From contig NZ_CP054041.1 of NCBI RefSeq assembly GCF_013282665.1, positions 1,126,501 to 1,190,500 on the forward strand: a stretch of DNA of 64,000 nt, read 5' to 3'. Below, one piece after another: positions 17,652-26,738 of this stretch; within the stretch, counting starts at the first letter, position 1; every line of letters starts with the position of its first letter. A program made the translations under genes and the position numbers. Under the pieces are notes generated by a model. That model searched no databases and had not been told where the DNA came from. It saw only the letters and a list, made by a program, of their open reading frames with translations. This DNA comes from Listeria monocytogenes. GTDB taxonomy: Bacteria; Bacillota; Bacilli; Lactobacillales; Listeriaceae.

Positions 17652-18893
17652 TTATTTACTTTCTAAATCATGGACAAACAGCCCACTTAATAATTTTGGT
17701 TCAAACCAAGTCGATTTTGGCGGCATGATTTCTGTTGCATCCGCTACACTAAGTAAATCATCCATCGTCGGCGGGTACATCGCAAATGCTACCGAATGAC
17801 TGCCATTATCCACCAAACGCGCTAACTCGCTCAGTCCACGTATTCCACCGACAAAATCAATGCGGTTATCACGGCGAATATCTTCAATCCCAAAAATTGG
17901 CGTTAAAATTTGCGATTGTAATATTGAGACATCCAGCTGACCAATAACATCGTTTGGAATCACTTCGCTTTTCGCCGTAAGTTTGTACCAATTTCCGTCT
18001 AAATACATTCCAACTTGTTTTGGCTTCTCTGGTTTAAATGCTTCTTTCCCAACCTTTTCCACGTCAAAGCTAGCCTCTACTTTGCTAAGGAAATCCGCTT
18101 CAATTGGCACATTCACAACCCGATTATAATCAAGGATTTCTAGTTGCTCTTCTGGAAAAACAACTGATAAAAAGAAATTAAATTCCGCTTCAGGCCCTGC
18201 ATCCGGGAATTCCTCGCGCCGTTTCAAACCAACTTTCACCGCAGATTCCGTTCTATGGTGTCCGTCTGCGATATATAGCGCTGGGACTTCCAAGAACGCC
18301 GCTGACAGGTCTTCTAAAATATGGGCGTCCGTAATTGCCCAAACCTTATGAGCGACCTCATGGAAGCTCTCAAAGTCGTATTCAGGCTCATTTTCCCTCA
18401 CCCAGGACTCAACAAGCGTATTAATCGCTTCTTTTCCACGATAAGTCAGGAAAATCGGACTTGTATTCGCATCACAAACATCGACATGGCGAATCCGGTC
18501 CAACTCCTTCTCCTCACGAGTCAACTCATGTTTTTTAATCTTCCCATTCGTATAATCATCAATCGAGGTACAAACAACAAGCCCCGTTTGCGGACGACCA
18601 TCCATCGTCAGTTGATAAATATAAAATGCCGGATTTGCTTCTCTCCCAAGCCAACCATCCAGCTCAAATTGTTCCAAATTATCAGCCGCCTTTTGATATA
18701 CAGCTGGGTCGTAAGGAGAAATCGCCGGATCCAAATCAATTTCCGCCTTATCAATATGTAAAAAAGAATACTTATTTGCGTCACCAAGTTCGCGCGCCTC
18801 ATCCGAATTAAGTACATCATATGGCAAAGAAGCTACCTTTTCCGCTAAATTTTTAATCGGACGAATTGCTTTAAATGGACGTATATTTACCAT
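17652..18893 (-). CDS. DUF1015-family protein of the serine operon
   Basis: A 413-residue protein of the DUF1015 family, which is often encoded next to serA and serC. The HHRTESAV segment following YIADG (about 200-212) is its most recognisable motif, and VNIRPFKAIRP at the N-terminus is typical. I choose the ATG at 18891-18893, six bases behind GGAGG, rather than the upstream frame opening at 18944. It follows serA in the same direction. Biochemical function is not established to my knowledge; linkage suggests a role with phosphoserine or serine metabolism. Confidence 0.9.
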   Translation of the reverse strand: MVNIRPFKAIRPIKNLAEKVASLPYDVLNSDEARELGDANKYSFLHIDKAEIDLDPAISPYDPAVYQKAADNLEQFELDGWLGREANPAFYIYQLTMDGRPQTGLVVCTSIDDYTNGKIKKHELTREEKELDRIRHVDVCDANTSPIFLTYRGKEAINTLVESWVRENEPEYDFESFHEVAHKVWAITDAHILEDLSAAFLEVPALYIADGHHRTESAVKVGLKRREEFPDAGPEAEFNFFLSVVFPEEQLEILDYNRVVNVPIEADFLSKVEASFDVEKVGKEAFKPEKPKQVGMYLDGNWYKLTAKSEVIPNDVIGQLDVSILQSQILTPIFGIEDIRRDNRIDFVGGIRGLSELARLVDNGSHSVAFAMYPPTMDDLLSVADATEIMPPKSTWFEPKLLSGLFVHDLESK

Positions 18894-18963
18894 TGTTATC
18901 CTCCTTTTTAGTAAAAGAGCATGAACCCGTCTGGCAATAACCATAAAGTTTCATGCTCTCATT

Positions 18964-18977
18964 ATTTCCCGGGTAAT
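18964..18977. other. Noc-binding-type site (NBS), 13/14 match
   Basis: ATTTCCCGGGTAAT, one base different from the Noc nucleoid-occlusion consensus ATTTCCCGGGAAAT known from B. subtilis. It lies between the serA stop codon and the DUF1015 gene. Confidence 0.7.
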
Positions 18978-18981
18978 AATT

Positions 18982-20169
18982 TTAAACTGTCACACCTAAT
19001 GGTTCAATAACTCGAACACGCAAAACCCCTTGCACAGCTAACAAATCTTGTTTTAGTTGTTCCAAATTAGCTTGCGTTTCTTTATCAATATCAATTAATG
19101 TGTAGGCATATTCATTTTTACTGCGATTTATCATATCTAGAATATTTAAAGAGTATTTCCCTAATTCAGTCGTAATTTGGCCGACCATATTGGGAATATT
19201 TTTGTGACAAATCCCAATCCGCGGGTGCCCATTATATGGCATTTCCACGTTCGGAAAATTAACCGAGTTTTTAATACTACCTGTTTCAAGATATGATTGC
19301 AGTTCTTTTGCAGCCATTTTAGCACAGTTGGTTTCGGCTTCTTCCGTCGATGCACCTAAATGAGGAAATACATGTACTTTTTTGTGGTTTAATAATTCTT
19401 TTGTCGCGAAATCTGTAATATATAAACGTAAAAGTCCATCATCTAAAGCTTCTTTCACAGAGGCAGAATCCACTAACTCACCACGTGAAAAGTTTAGTAA
19501 GACCGCATTATCCTTCACTAATTGGAGTGTATCTGCGTTAAACATACCGCGTGTTTTATCCGTTAACGGTACATGAACTGTTAAATAATCGCACGTTGCT
19601 AAAACTTCTTCTATCGTCATCGCACGTTCCACTTCTTTAGAAATTCTCCAAGCCGTGTCTACTGAAACGAATGGATCATATCCAACCACATTCATCCCAA
19701 GCGATAAAGCGTCATTTGCTACCAATGCACCAATTGCGCCTAAGCCGATAATCCCAAGTTTTTTGCCTGCAAGTTCTGTTCCCGCAAAGGCTTTCTTCCC
19801 TGCTTCGACTTTCTGCTCCACATCATCTTCCGCAGGTAATTCTTTCACCCATTCCGTACCTTCCAAAATTGGACGCGCCGAAACAAATAAACTCGCAAGG
19901 ACTAGTTCTTTCACGGCATTGGCATTCGCGCCAGGTGTGTTAAATACAACAATACCTTTTTCAGAACAATTTTCTACTGGGATATTATTAACTCCTGCAC
20001 CAGCTCTGGCAACTGCCTTCACTGTCTCCGGAAAGTCAAAATCGTGTAAGTTGTAACTCCGTAGTAAAATCCCGTCTGCTGGCTGATTTGCATCAATCAC
20101 GTATTTTTCAAGATCAAATGTCTTTAAGCCTTCTTTTGCGATAGCATTAAACGTTTGGATATTAAACAC
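18982..20169 (-). CDS. serA: D-3-phosphoglycerate dehydrogenase
   Basis: Catalyses the first step of serine synthesis, 3-phosphoglycerate to 3-phosphohydroxypyruvate, with NAD. The 395-residue protein has the substrate domain, the NAD-binding [10 protein letters not shown] motif (about 148-157), the catalytic Arg/Glu/His region with [10 protein letters not shown], and a C-terminal ACT domain (about 320-395; [17 protein letters not shown]). I choose GTG at 20167-20169 because GGGGGAG lies six bases upstream; an in-frame ATG at 20199 has none. The GTG overlaps the end of serC by eight bases, which implies translational coupling. Confidence 0.95.
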   Translation of the reverse strand: MFNIQTFNAIAKEGLKTFDLEKYVIDANQPADGILLRSYNLHDFDFPETVKAVARAGAGVNNIPVENCSEKGIVVFNTPGANANAVKELVLASLFVSARPILEGTEWVKELPAEDDVEQKVEAGKKAFAGTELAGKKLGIIGLGAIGALVANDALSLGMNVVGYDPFVSVDTAWRISKEVERAMTIEEVLATCDYLTVHVPLTDKTRGMFNADTLQLVKDNAVLLNFSRGELVDSASVKEALDDGLLRLYITDFATKELLNHKKVHVFPHLGASTEEAETNCAKMAAKELQSYLETGSIKNSVNFPNVEMPYNGHPRIGICHKNIPNMVGQITTELGKYSLNILDMINRSKNEYAYTLIDIDKETQANLEQLKQDLLAVQGVLRVRVIEPLGVTV

Positions 20170-21253
20170 GTACTTCTCCCCCTTTTCTTGCATTTGCAAA
20201 TTTTTCCATAAAGGCGATTAGAGCTTCCACCCCTTCAATTGGAAATGCGTTGTAAAGACTTGCTCGCATACCGCCCACTGAGCGATGTCCTTTCAAGTTT
20301 TTAAAACCATTTGCTTCAGCTTCTTGGACAAAAGCTTTATCAAACTCCGCTGAATTCGTCACAAAAGGCACGTTCGTGAGCGATCTAGCAGAAGGTTCGA
20401 CCGGTGAAGAAAAGAAATCCGATTGATCGATATAGTCATATAATAATGCCGCTTTTTTGCGATTTAACGCTTCAATTCCAGCAACGCCACCTTGTTCTTT
20501 AATCCATTCAAATACTAACTTCGCTACATAAATGGCAAATGTTGGTGGTGTGTTATACATGGAATCATTCTCGGCTTGTACTTTGAAATCTAACATAGAA
20601 GGAAGCCCTTCTACTTGTCCTATCAAATCTTCGCGTACGATGACGAGCGTTAATCCAGCAGGCCCAATGTTCTTTTGTGCTCCTGCATAAATTAAGCCAA
20701 ATTTTTTCACATCATAAACGCTCGATAAAATATTGGAGGACATATCCGCAACGACCGGGACAACTGAGTCTGGTACATCAAACATCGCTGTTCCTTCGAT
20801 TGTATTATTTGTGGTTACATGTAAGTAAGCCGCGTCACTAGAAACTGTAGGAATTTCAGGAATATAGCTGAAATTGCGGTCTTCCGATGAGGCAATTACT
20901 TCCACCTCAACACCCTGAATTTTTTTAGCTTCAGAAATTGCTTTCTTCGCCCAAGATCCAGTGTTTACATATACTGCTTTTTTACCTTTTGCAAGATTCA
21001 TCGGCACCATATCAAACTGCAAACTCGCGCCGCCTTGCAAAAATAGTACTTTGTAATTTTCTGGAATCTCCATCAATTCTCGAATTAAACTCTCCGCATC
21101 GTCTAGGATGTTTTGAAATAATTCTGAACGGTGACTCAGCTCCATTACTGACATTCCTGAACCATTGTAAGAGAGTAGCTCCCTTTGAACCTTTTCAAGT
21201 ACCGGTACTGGTAAAACTGCCGGTCCTGCCGAAAAATTATAAACACGTTCCAC
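20162..21253 (-). CDS. serC: phosphoserine aminotransferase
   Basis: PLP-dependent enzyme that converts 3-phosphohydroxypyruvate and glutamate to O-phosphoserine. 363 residues, full family length. The N-terminal [10 protein letters not shown] signature and the PLP lysine in [11 protein letters not shown] (about residue 195) are clear. Start is GTG (21251-21253) with AGGAGAG upstream. First gene of serC-serA-DUF1015. Expression is probably governed by the leader, which contains a hairpin terminator before the gene (21383-21422). Confidence 0.96.
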   Translation of the reverse strand: MERVYNFSAGPAVLPVPVLEKVQRELLSYNGSGMSVMELSHRSELFQNILDDAESLIRELMEIPENYKVLFLQGGASLQFDMVPMNLAKGKKAVYVNTGSWAKKAISEAKKIQGVEVEVIASSEDRNFSYIPEIPTVSSDAAYLHVTTNNTIEGTAMFDVPDSVVPVVADMSSNILSSVYDVKKFGLIYAGAQKNIGPAGLTLVIVREDLIGQVEGLPSMLDFKVQAENDSMYNTPPTFAIYVAKLVFEWIKEQGGVAGIEALNRKKAALLYDYIDQSDFFSSPVEPSARSLTNVPFVTNSAEFDKAFVQEAEANGFKNLKGHRSVGGMRASLYNAFPIEGVEALIAFMEKFANARKGGEVRV

Positions 21254-21382
21254 TCAACATCTCTCCTGTCTTCAAAATTCCCCAATTACTTACAAAAATT
21301 TTCACCAATAATCGAATACTTATTGGCCAGATATGAGCCTTCCTCGTTACACTTATGCTTTTCGAAGTTCTGTTGTTAAGAA

Positions 21383-21422
21383 ATAAAAAAGCCGAACCTG
21401 TGATATTCTACACAATATTCGG
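21383..21422 (-). terminator. leader (attenuator-type) terminator upstream of serC
   Basis: Arms CCGAA and TTCGG (21392-21396 and 21418-21422) with an inner TGTG/CACA stem, followed on the minus strand by GCTTTTTTATTT. It lies about 40 bases after the predicted serC start point and 130 bases before the coding region. No T-box signature (GGTGGNACCGCG) is visible, so the controlling signal is unknown. Confidence 0.6.
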
Positions 21423-21468
21423 ATTTTTCAGCGCTTAAAAGTAAACACTGCCTTTTGTACTTTTGTAT

Positions 21469-21477
21469 ATTATAGCA
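21469..21477 (-). promoter_or_regulatory. extended -10 promoter of the serC operon
   Basis: TGCTATAAT on the minus strand, an extended -10 element; the -35 region is weak. It would give a leader of about 208 nucleotides that includes the attenuator-like hairpin. Confidence 0.5.
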
Positions 21478-21548
21478 GAAACAGAGCTGTTTTTCAGAAA
21501 ATTTATACTAAATCTACAAATAAATGTGATGTTTAAACTTTCTGACAT

Positions 21549-21600
21549 TAAAAAAGTACGAGAAAGCGCTATTTAAAGCAATTCTCGTACTTCTGTTTTT
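21549..21600. terminator. terminator of the MarR-MFS unit
   Basis: Arms AAGTACGAGAA (21554-21564) and TTCTCGTACTT (21582-21592) with flanking A and T runs, after the MFS stop codon. Together with the serC leader it fills the 370-base gap 21254-21623; I see nothing else there. Confidence 0.85.
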
Positions 21601-21623
21601 TGAAAAACTCTTCACAAGAGATG

Positions 21624-22772
21624 TTAGCTATTTTTCCCTTTTCGTCCTAAAGTAAACCAATACACCGCAAAAAATACGACAAGCGCAATAATTGCTGTGC
21701 GATACATAATAGCATAATTGTAGTAAGTCGCAACAATACTCAAACCAAAACTACCAACAGCCATCCCAATATCCATCCCCGAAAGAAAAGTTCCATTCGC
21801 GGTGCCTTTATTGTGTGGTGCAGCCCGGTCAACAGCCAGTGCTTGAAGCGCCGGTTGCGACATCCCGTAACCTAGCCCGAAGAATAGCGAAGCAATAAAC
21901 AAGCTAATCGCCCCAGTTGCAAAAGAAAGAATTAATATCCCAATTATCATCGAAAGCGCTCCTGGAATAATAACAAAACGGTGTCCCTTCGTATCATAAA
22001 GTCGCCCAGCAAACAAACGGCTCACAAGAACCATAATCGCTTGCCCGATAAAATATATCCACGTTGTCGAAATACCCAGTTCTGTTCCATATACCATCAT
22101 AAATGTCTGGATCCCACCAAGCGGAATCGCCATTAATAAACATAATCCAGCTGGAAGTAAAGCCGTTTTCTCAAACAATTTCATTTTTTGATGTACAATT
22201 TTTTCTGATTTTGGAATTTTCACCTGTGTCATCAAAATTAAAATAAACCCCATCAAAACAAGCGAAAACGTCACTAAAACGTCGAAAGAAAAATAATTCA
22301 TAATTAAAATAGCGATAATCGGCGCAAGCGACATTCCAAGTGCAGTCGTAAGTCCATAAAAACCAATACCTTCCCCCGTTTTGCTTGGCGGTACAAGTTT
22401 AGAAACGCCTGTTGCAATGGAAGTTGTTCCGATACCCCAGCCAGCCCCGTGGAAAAGCCGTAATATAAGTAAGGCAGCCACCGCAGTTGACCAATAAAAG
22501 TTCACTGTAGTTAAAATTAAAATCAAAAAGCCCGCAATAATAAGTACTTTCGGTCCGAATTTGTCATTCCAACTCCCAGCAATAGCCCGCATTAATAGGG
22601 CTACGATAGAGAATAGCCCAACTGCCAAACTAGCCTGCATTTGCGTTCCACCTAGCTCAATAATACGTGCCGGCAACGTGGGCATAAACACCATAAAGCC
22701 AATATATAAAAGTACACTTCCTAACAATAAAAATACGTAGTCCTTCGTCCAAAGTCTTGTCTTATTTTCCAA
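21624..22772 (-). CDS. MFS transporter, multidrug-efflux-like
   Basis: A 382-residue carrier with about twelve transmembrane segments. MFS features: the loop SWNDKFGPKVLI after helix 2 and GRLYDTKGHRFVII in the second half. TTG start (22770-22772) with GAGGGG six bases upstream. It follows the MarR gene by 13 bases and is almost certainly in the same operon under MarR control, a layout usual for efflux pumps. Substrate unknown. Confidence 0.88.
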   Translation of the reverse strand: MENKTRLWTKDYVFLLLGSVLLYIGFMVFMPTLPARIIELGGTQMQASLAVGLFSIVALLMRAIAGSWNDKFGPKVLIIAGFLILILTTVNFYWSTAVAALLILRLFHGAGWGIGTTSIATGVSKLVPPSKTGEGIGFYGLTTALGMSLAPIIAILIMNYFSFDVLVTFSLVLMGFILILMTQVKIPKSEKIVHQKMKLFEKTALLPAGLCLLMAIPLGGIQTFMMVYGTELGISTTWIYFIGQAIMVLVSRLFAGRLYDTKGHRFVIIPGALSMIIGILILSFATGAISLFIASLFFGLGYGMSQPALQALAVDRAAPHNKGTANGTFLSGMDIGMAVGSFGLSIVATYYNYAIMYRTAIIALVVFFAVYWFTLGRKGKNS

Positions 22773-22785
22773 AATTTACCCCTCT

Positions 22786-23208
22786 TTACTCTATATTAGT
22801 AGAAATATTCTTTAAAATAGCCGTGAAATGTTCCAAATCTGCGCGAGAAATCCCAGCAAACATTTTTTCACAACTCGCCTCCACGATATCGCGGAGTTCA
22901 TTCGTCTCTTTTCTCCCTTTGTCCGTTAAAGACAAAAGTGAAATCCGTCTATCTTCTGTACTCACTTCCCGCACAACAAGCTCTTTCCTAAGTAAAACAT
23001 CGACAATCCGATTCACGGTCGGTGTGTCTTTTTTCGTCCAAAGCGCAATCTCTTTTTGCGAAATCGGCTCGTTCGCCTCAATCCCCTCTAAAACAGACCA
23101 TTGCTCTGGTGTGACATCATAACTTGCAATCGAACGTAGCAAAAATAAATGCATTTTCTTCGCTGTCGTATTTACATCAAATGATATTTCATCATAATAT
23201 CCGCGCAT
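22786..23208 (-). CDS. MarR-family transcriptional regulator
   Basis: A 140-residue winged helix-turn-helix regulator. The core is typical: PEQWSVLEGI, then ISQKEIALWTKKDTPTVNRIVDVLLRKELV, then EVSTEDRRISLLSLTDKG (wing). I choose the ATG at 23206-23208, six bases behind GAGG; the frame opens 13 codons earlier without a ribosome binding site. It is the first gene of the unit with an MFS pump. A perfect inverted repeat in its promoter suggests autorepression. Confidence 0.93.
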   Translation of the reverse strand: MRGYYDEISFDVNTTAKKMHLFLLRSIASYDVTPEQWSVLEGIEANEPISQKEIALWTKKDTPTVNRIVDVLLRKELVVREVSTEDRRISLLSLTDKGRKETNELRDIVEASCEKMFAGISRADLEHFTAILKNISTNIE

Positions 23209-23235
23209 ATTTATCCTCATTTCTATTGTCGCAAC

Positions 23236-23283
23236 AATAATTGTCATAACAATTATTATACATATTGATTACTCTTTTGACAA
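23236..23283 (-). promoter_or_regulatory. marR-type promoter with overlapping operator
   Basis: Minus-strand promoter TTGTCA (23278-23283), 17-base spacer, TATAAT (23255-23260). A perfect 9-base inverted repeat AATAATTGT-N4-ACAATTATT (23236-23257) overlaps the -10 element and start point, as expected for a MarR autoregulatory operator. Confidence 0.8.
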
Positions 23284-23310
23284 GAAAAACAGCCGAATAA
23301 ACGACTGTTT

Positions 23311-23664
23311 CTACAATAATTCCACATCTATAATATCTCTAAATTCAATTACATACTCATATCCAACAATATCTTTCAAAATAACTTCTTCCGTTAACAT
23401 ATCTATTTCTAGCGGCACTAAGTCTTGTGTTTCCATCTCTCCAAGCCCAAGAAATGCGGAAGGATATTCAAATGGCGCTAAACGCAGAGAAGATACATCT
23501 GCTTCTTGAAAATATTTTAAACGAACGACCCATTCTCGCTTTATAGCATCTTTTAATGTGATAAAAAAGCTTTCGCGCTCTAAATAATCCACTTCTGGCC
23601 GACTTGTTAAAAAAGCAGCATTCTTCTCTGTTCGCACTTGCTCTTTCTGAATTGCCGTAACCAT
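23311..23664 (-). CDS. small protein of unknown function under a LexA box
   Basis: A protein of about 117 residues with no transmembrane segment and no motif I can name with confidence. It has a helical N-terminal half (SFFITLKDAIKREWVVRLKYF) and a C-terminal half rich in strands and acidic residues (VGYEYVIEFRDIIDVELL), loosely reminiscent of YolD-like proteins. Two adjacent ATGs (23662-23667) are behind AGAGG; I use the second. A perfect SOS box lies between the -35 and -10 elements of its promoter. From memory the L. monocytogenes equivalent belongs to the SOS regulon. Confidence 0.8.
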   Translation of the reverse strand: MVTAIQKEQVRTEKNAAFLTSRPEVDYLERESFFITLKDAIKREWVVRLKYFQEADVSSLRLAPFEYPSAFLGLGEMETQDLVPLEIDMLTEEVILKDIVGYEYVIEFRDIIDVELL

Positions 23665-23684
23665 CATTATCACCTCTTAACTTT

Positions 23685-23713
23685 ATTATACGAACAAACG
23701 TTCTTAAAATCAA
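23685..23713 (-). promoter_or_regulatory. SOS (LexA) promoter
   Basis: Minus-strand promoter TTGATT (23708-23713), 17-base spacer, TATAAT (23685-23690). The spacer contains GAACAAACGTTC (23692-23703), matching the Firmicute LexA box GAAC-N4-GTTC exactly, so LexA binding would block RNA polymerase. Confidence 0.85.
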
Positions 23714-23857
23714 GTAATTTGCTGAAAAAGTTTTTTCCTAAGAGCCTGAATCTGTTTAGCGCTTACATATTCTTTTTCCGACAAAAACACTTGCAAATTA
23801 ATGAATAGTTGCTATACTTATGTAAGTAAATAACATTAACAAAGGAGTTTTATTATT

Positions 23858-24457
23858 ATGACTAATACATTTTTAGATTCTATTAAAGTTCGTCGTTCCA
23901 TTTATGCACTAGATAAAAACGTTTCCGTTGAGGATTCCAAAATTGAAGAAATTATTAAAGACGCTGTTAAATATAGCCCATCTTCATTCAACTCCCAAAG
24001 CTCTCGCGCTGTCATTCTTTTAGGAGAAAACCATGATAAACTTTGGAATATCGTAGAAGATACATTACGCGCTATCGTACCTGCTGAAAACTTTGCAGCT
24101 ACAGAAGAAAAAGTTGGTTCTTTCCGCGCTGGATACGGAACAGTTCTTTTCTTTGAAGATACTGCTGTTATCGAAGGCTTACAAGAAAACTTCGCTCTAT
24201 ATGCAGACAACTTCCCTGTATGGTCTGAACAATCTTCAGGTATTGCACAACATTCAGTATGGGTTGCTCTTGCAAACGCTGGAATTGGTGCATCTCTACA
24301 ACATTACAACCCACTAATTGACGATGCTGTTAAAGCTGAATGGAATATTCCTGCAAGCTGGAACTTACGCGCGCAAATGCCGTTTGGTAACATCGTTCAA
24401 GAAGCTGGCGAAAAAGAATTCATCGATGACGCTGATCGTTTCCGCGTTTTCAAATAA
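23858..24457 (+). CDS. nitroreductase-family oxidoreductase
   Basis: A 199-residue FMN-dependent oxidoreductase of the nitroreductase superfamily, close to the YdfN/HBN1-type group. Motifs: IKVRRSIYAL at the N-terminus (FMN phosphate contact), KYSPSSFNSQSSRAVIL (about 38-54) and IGASLQHYNP (about 142-151). ATG start behind AAAGGAG. Probably reduces quinones or nitro compounds with NAD(P)H in the cytoplasm; the physiological substrate is not evident. Single-gene unit, followed by parS and a bidirectional terminator. Confidence 0.92.
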   Translation: MTNTFLDSIKVRRSIYALDKNVSVEDSKIEEIIKDAVKYSPSSFNSQSSRAVILLGENHDKLWNIVEDTLRAIVPAENFAATEEKVGSFRAGYGTVLFFEDTAVIEGLQENFALYADNFPVWSEQSSGIAQHSVWVALANAGIGASLQHYNPLIDDAVKAEWNIPASWNLRAQMPFGNIVQEAGEKEFIDDADRFRVFK

Positions 24458-24461
24458 TAAA

Positions 24462-24477
24462 TGTTTCACGTGAAACA
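24462..24477. other. parS centromere site
   Basis: Perfect TGTTTCACGTGAAACA four bases after the nitroreductase stop codon, about 21.5 kb left of oriC. Confidence 0.95.
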
Positions 24478-24517
24478 AAAAATTCCGCGACCATTAACTG
24501 GTATCGCGGAATTTTTA
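24478..24517. terminator. bidirectional terminator between nitroreductase and thioredoxin genes
   Basis: Arms AATTCCGCGA (24481-24490) and TCGCGGAATT (24504-24513) with A/T runs on both sides. Confidence 0.88.
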
Positions 24518-24835
24518 TTTTGCTAAACTTTTAAATCTGCTTCTAAGTTCATCACAACTTACAATACCAGCAATCCCGCCTTTAATTTCTCCATCAACAA
24601 GAACAAGCGAATTTGGTATTCCTTTTACATCAAATTTCTGAGCTAATGCGCGTTGTTTATCTACATTAATTTTCACAACTTGGACATTACCTTCTTCCAT
24701 CTCAGCAAATTGCTCAAGTGTTGGCCAAAAGCAGCGACACGGTGCGCACCACTCTGCCCAAAAGTTAAGTAATATTTTAGGATGGCTACTAATAATCTCT
24801 TCCAAGTCATCTTCTTTTGCAAAAATAATTGCCAT
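24515..24835 (-). CDS. thioredoxin-like protein
   Basis: A 106-residue thioredoxin-fold protein with the redox motif WCAPC (Cys30, Cys33) and the cis-proline region GIPNSLVL. I choose the ATG at 24833-24835 because GAGGTGG lies six bases upstream; the frame extends 16 codons further without support. The residue after the active site (CRCF) is unusual because it carries a third cysteine. Probably a cytoplasmic thiol-disulfide reductant, distinct from the main trxA of the genome. The gene has its own promoter region; a parS site separates it from the sugar operon. Confidence 0.92.
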   Translation of the reverse strand: MAIIFAKEDDLEEIISSHPKILLNFWAEWCAPCRCFWPTLEQFAEMEEGNVQVVKINVDKQRALAQKFDVKGIPNSLVLVDGEIKGGIAGIVSCDELRSRFKSLAK

Positions 24836-24939
24836 ACATATCCACCTCACATTCAGAATATTCCAAAGTTGTATCGTGGTCAAGTAAAGGGTTTTAGAAT
24901 AGCAATATATCTTGTTTTTTGTTCGTTTTTTGACACTTT

Positions 24940-24955
24940 TGTTTCACGTGAAACA
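24940..24955. other. parS centromere site
   Basis: Perfect TGTTTCACGTGAAACA two bases beyond the stop codon of the beta-phosphoglucomutase gene, only 478 bases from the parS at 24462. Confidence 0.95.
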
Positions 24956-24957
24956 TT

Positions 24958-25620
24958 TTATTTACTATGTAAGATTTCTAAAATGCGTAAATCTAGCAAA
25001 CCAGTGCGCTTCACAGTCATATCCGCATCACGAAGTCCAGAACCTACACCAACGCTTACAATTCCAGCTGCATTTATTGCTTCAATTCCAGCTTGAGCGT
25101 CTTCAATTCCGACTACCTCTGAAGTTTCTAAACCTAGACCACGGCATGCTTCCACAAAAATTTCTGGATCCGGTTTTGATTTAGTAATTTTAGCTGCGTC
25201 AACAATATAATCAAATTCTTGTTCCATTTCTAGCGCGCTCAAAACCGTCCGAGCATTTTTCGAAACAGATGCAATTGCGCATTTGAGATTTTGCTTTTTA
25301 AGATCCACTATAAGTTCTTTAATTCCTGGTAAAACATCCGCTGGCGTAATTTCTTTTAGCAAGCTAACATAAAAGTCATTTTTATCAGCTGCAAGAGCTT
25401 CAATCTGCTCTTCTGTAAAGTCATTTTCACGACCGTCTTTCTTTAAAATAAGAAGTAGGGAGTCAATTCTGCTTACTCCTTTTAAATTCTCATTAAACGC
25501 TTCATCAAATTCAATTCCAATACTCTCCGCTGTTTTTTTCCAAGCCAAGTAATGATAATGTGCTGTATCTGTGATGACGCCATCTAAATCGAAAACTACT
25601 CCTTTTAATGCTGTTGTCAT
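24958..25620 (-). CDS. beta-phosphoglucomutase (YcjU-like)
   Basis: HAD-family enzyme converting beta-D-glucose 1-phosphate to glucose 6-phosphate, expected to process the product of the GH65 phosphorylase encoded in the same operon. 220 residues. The nucleophile motif VFDLDGVITD is at the N-terminus, followed by a helical cap domain with SRIDSLLLIL and the C-terminal KSKPDPEIF motif and GIEDAQAGIEA loop. I use the ATG at 25618-25620, with AAAGGA upstream and a four-base ATGA overlap with the glycerate kinase gene. Last gene of the ten-gene operon. Confidence 0.93.
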   Translation of the reverse strand: MTTALKGVVFDLDGVITDTAHYHYLAWKKTAESIGIEFDEAFNENLKGVSRIDSLLLILKKDGRENDFTEEQIEALAADKNDFYVSLLKEITPADVLPGIKELIVDLKKQNLKCAIASVSKNARTVLSALEMEQEFDYIVDAAKITKSKPDPEIFVEACRGLGLETSEVVGIEDAQAGIEAINAAGIVSVGVGSGLRDADMTVKRTGLLDLRILEILHSK

Positions 25621-26738
25621 TCTACTCGTCCTTTCCAAACTGCCGCAACATTTCGCGCGGTTCTTCTTAAATTATTTGGTGTTTCTTTCAGTATATTTTC
25701 TAACGTTGCTGGTTTGGCAATGGATGGAAATACTGCGCTGATTCCGACTTCATATACTGCTTCTAGTCCCTCACCAACACTTCCACAAATTGCAAAAACT
25801 GGTGTTTCTTTCGGTACTACTTTCGCAACACCCACAGGAGCTTTCCCTTGTGCGGTTTGCCCGTCCATTTTCCCTTCGCCAACGATGACCAAATCTGCAT
25901 CTTCGCAAACGGTTTTGATTTGAAGAGCTTCAATAACAAAATCAATTCCCGATAACAGGTTAGCTTTTGCAAATGTCACAAGTCCGGCGCCAATTCCACC
26001 TCCGGCACCTGCTCGCAGCATTGTAAGCATTGCAGGATTCGCTAACTGATAAAACTGGCGCATTGCTCCATCAGCTGTTGCTAAATCTGTTACGGCTAGC
26101 CCTTTTTGCGGACCAAACACATACGATGCGCCAGCTTCTCCACAAAGTGGATTTTCGACATCCGTCACAATATTTACTGTGATGTTTTCTAGTTCAGCTG
26201 GGACTTTTTCGGAGCGAATGGTTGCTATATCAGCTAAATTTGCGCCAATCGGGTTGACGATATTATTTTCTGCATCTAGGAATTCATAGCCAAGCGCACT
26301 AGCCATGCCAATTCCGCCATCGTTTGAAGCGCTTCCACCAATCCCAATAATGATCTCGGTCGCACCTTTTTTCATTGCGTGCAAAATTAGCTCGCCCACT
26401 CCTTTAGTACTCACTTGAAGTGGATCGCGTCTAGTTGTCGGAACCAAGTGCAAACCGCAAACCTCGGCCATTTCTATTAAAGCTTTTTTGTTCCCTTCCG
26501 TGAAAGCAACTTGCGCTGAAACCAGTTCACTAAAAGGGCCGGACACATCGATTTTCATTTTTTTCGCGTCTAAAGCTTTACTTAAAATCTCTAGCGTGCC
26601 TTCCCCGCCATCACTGACAGGGAGTAAATGATAATCAGCATCCGGATAAATTTCTTGAAAGCCCTCTTTAATATACTCTGCCACCTCATGCGCCGTCAAA
26701 CTTTCTTTGAATGAATCCGGTGCAATGACAATTTTCAT
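25617..26738 (-). CDS. glycerate kinase (GarK/GlxK family)
   Basis: Phosphorylates D-glycerate to a phosphoglycerate. 373 residues, full family length. The N-terminus KIVIAPDSFKESLTAHEVAE and PVSDGGEGTLEIL are hallmark segments, as is GIGGSASNDGGIGMASALG. Its ATG overlaps the GH65 gene stop (ATGA), so it is translationally coupled. It is inserted between the counterparts of E. coli ycjT and ycjU. That placement fits release of glycerate by the GH13_18 phosphorylase of the same operon. Confidence 0.95.
   Translation of the reverse strand: MKIVIAPDSFKESLTAHEVAEYIKEGFQEIYPDADYHLLPVSDGGEGTLEILSKALDAKKMKIDVSGPFSELVSAQVAFTEGNKKALIEMAEVCGLHLVPTTRRDPLQVSTKGVGELILHAMKKGATEIIIGIGGSASNDGGIGMASALGYEFLDAENNIVNPIGANLADIATIRSEKVPAELENITVNIVTDVENPLCGEAGASYVFGPQKGLAVTDLATADGAMRQFYQLANPAMLTMLRAGAGGGIGAGLVTFAKANLLSGIDFVIEALQIKTVCEDADLVIVGEGKMDGQTAQGKAPVGVAKVVPKETPVFAICGSVGEGLEAVYEVGISAVFPSIAKPATLENILKETPNNLRRTARNVAAVWKGRVE

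Noticed and set aside
21254..21470. T-box riboswitch upstream of serC
   Set aside because: No GGTGGNACCGCG antiterminator motif or specifier stem could be found; only the terminator hairpin is supported.
22757..23122. Open frame antisense to the marR gene
   Set aside because: Shadow of the MarR coding frame; serine-rich translation with no signals.
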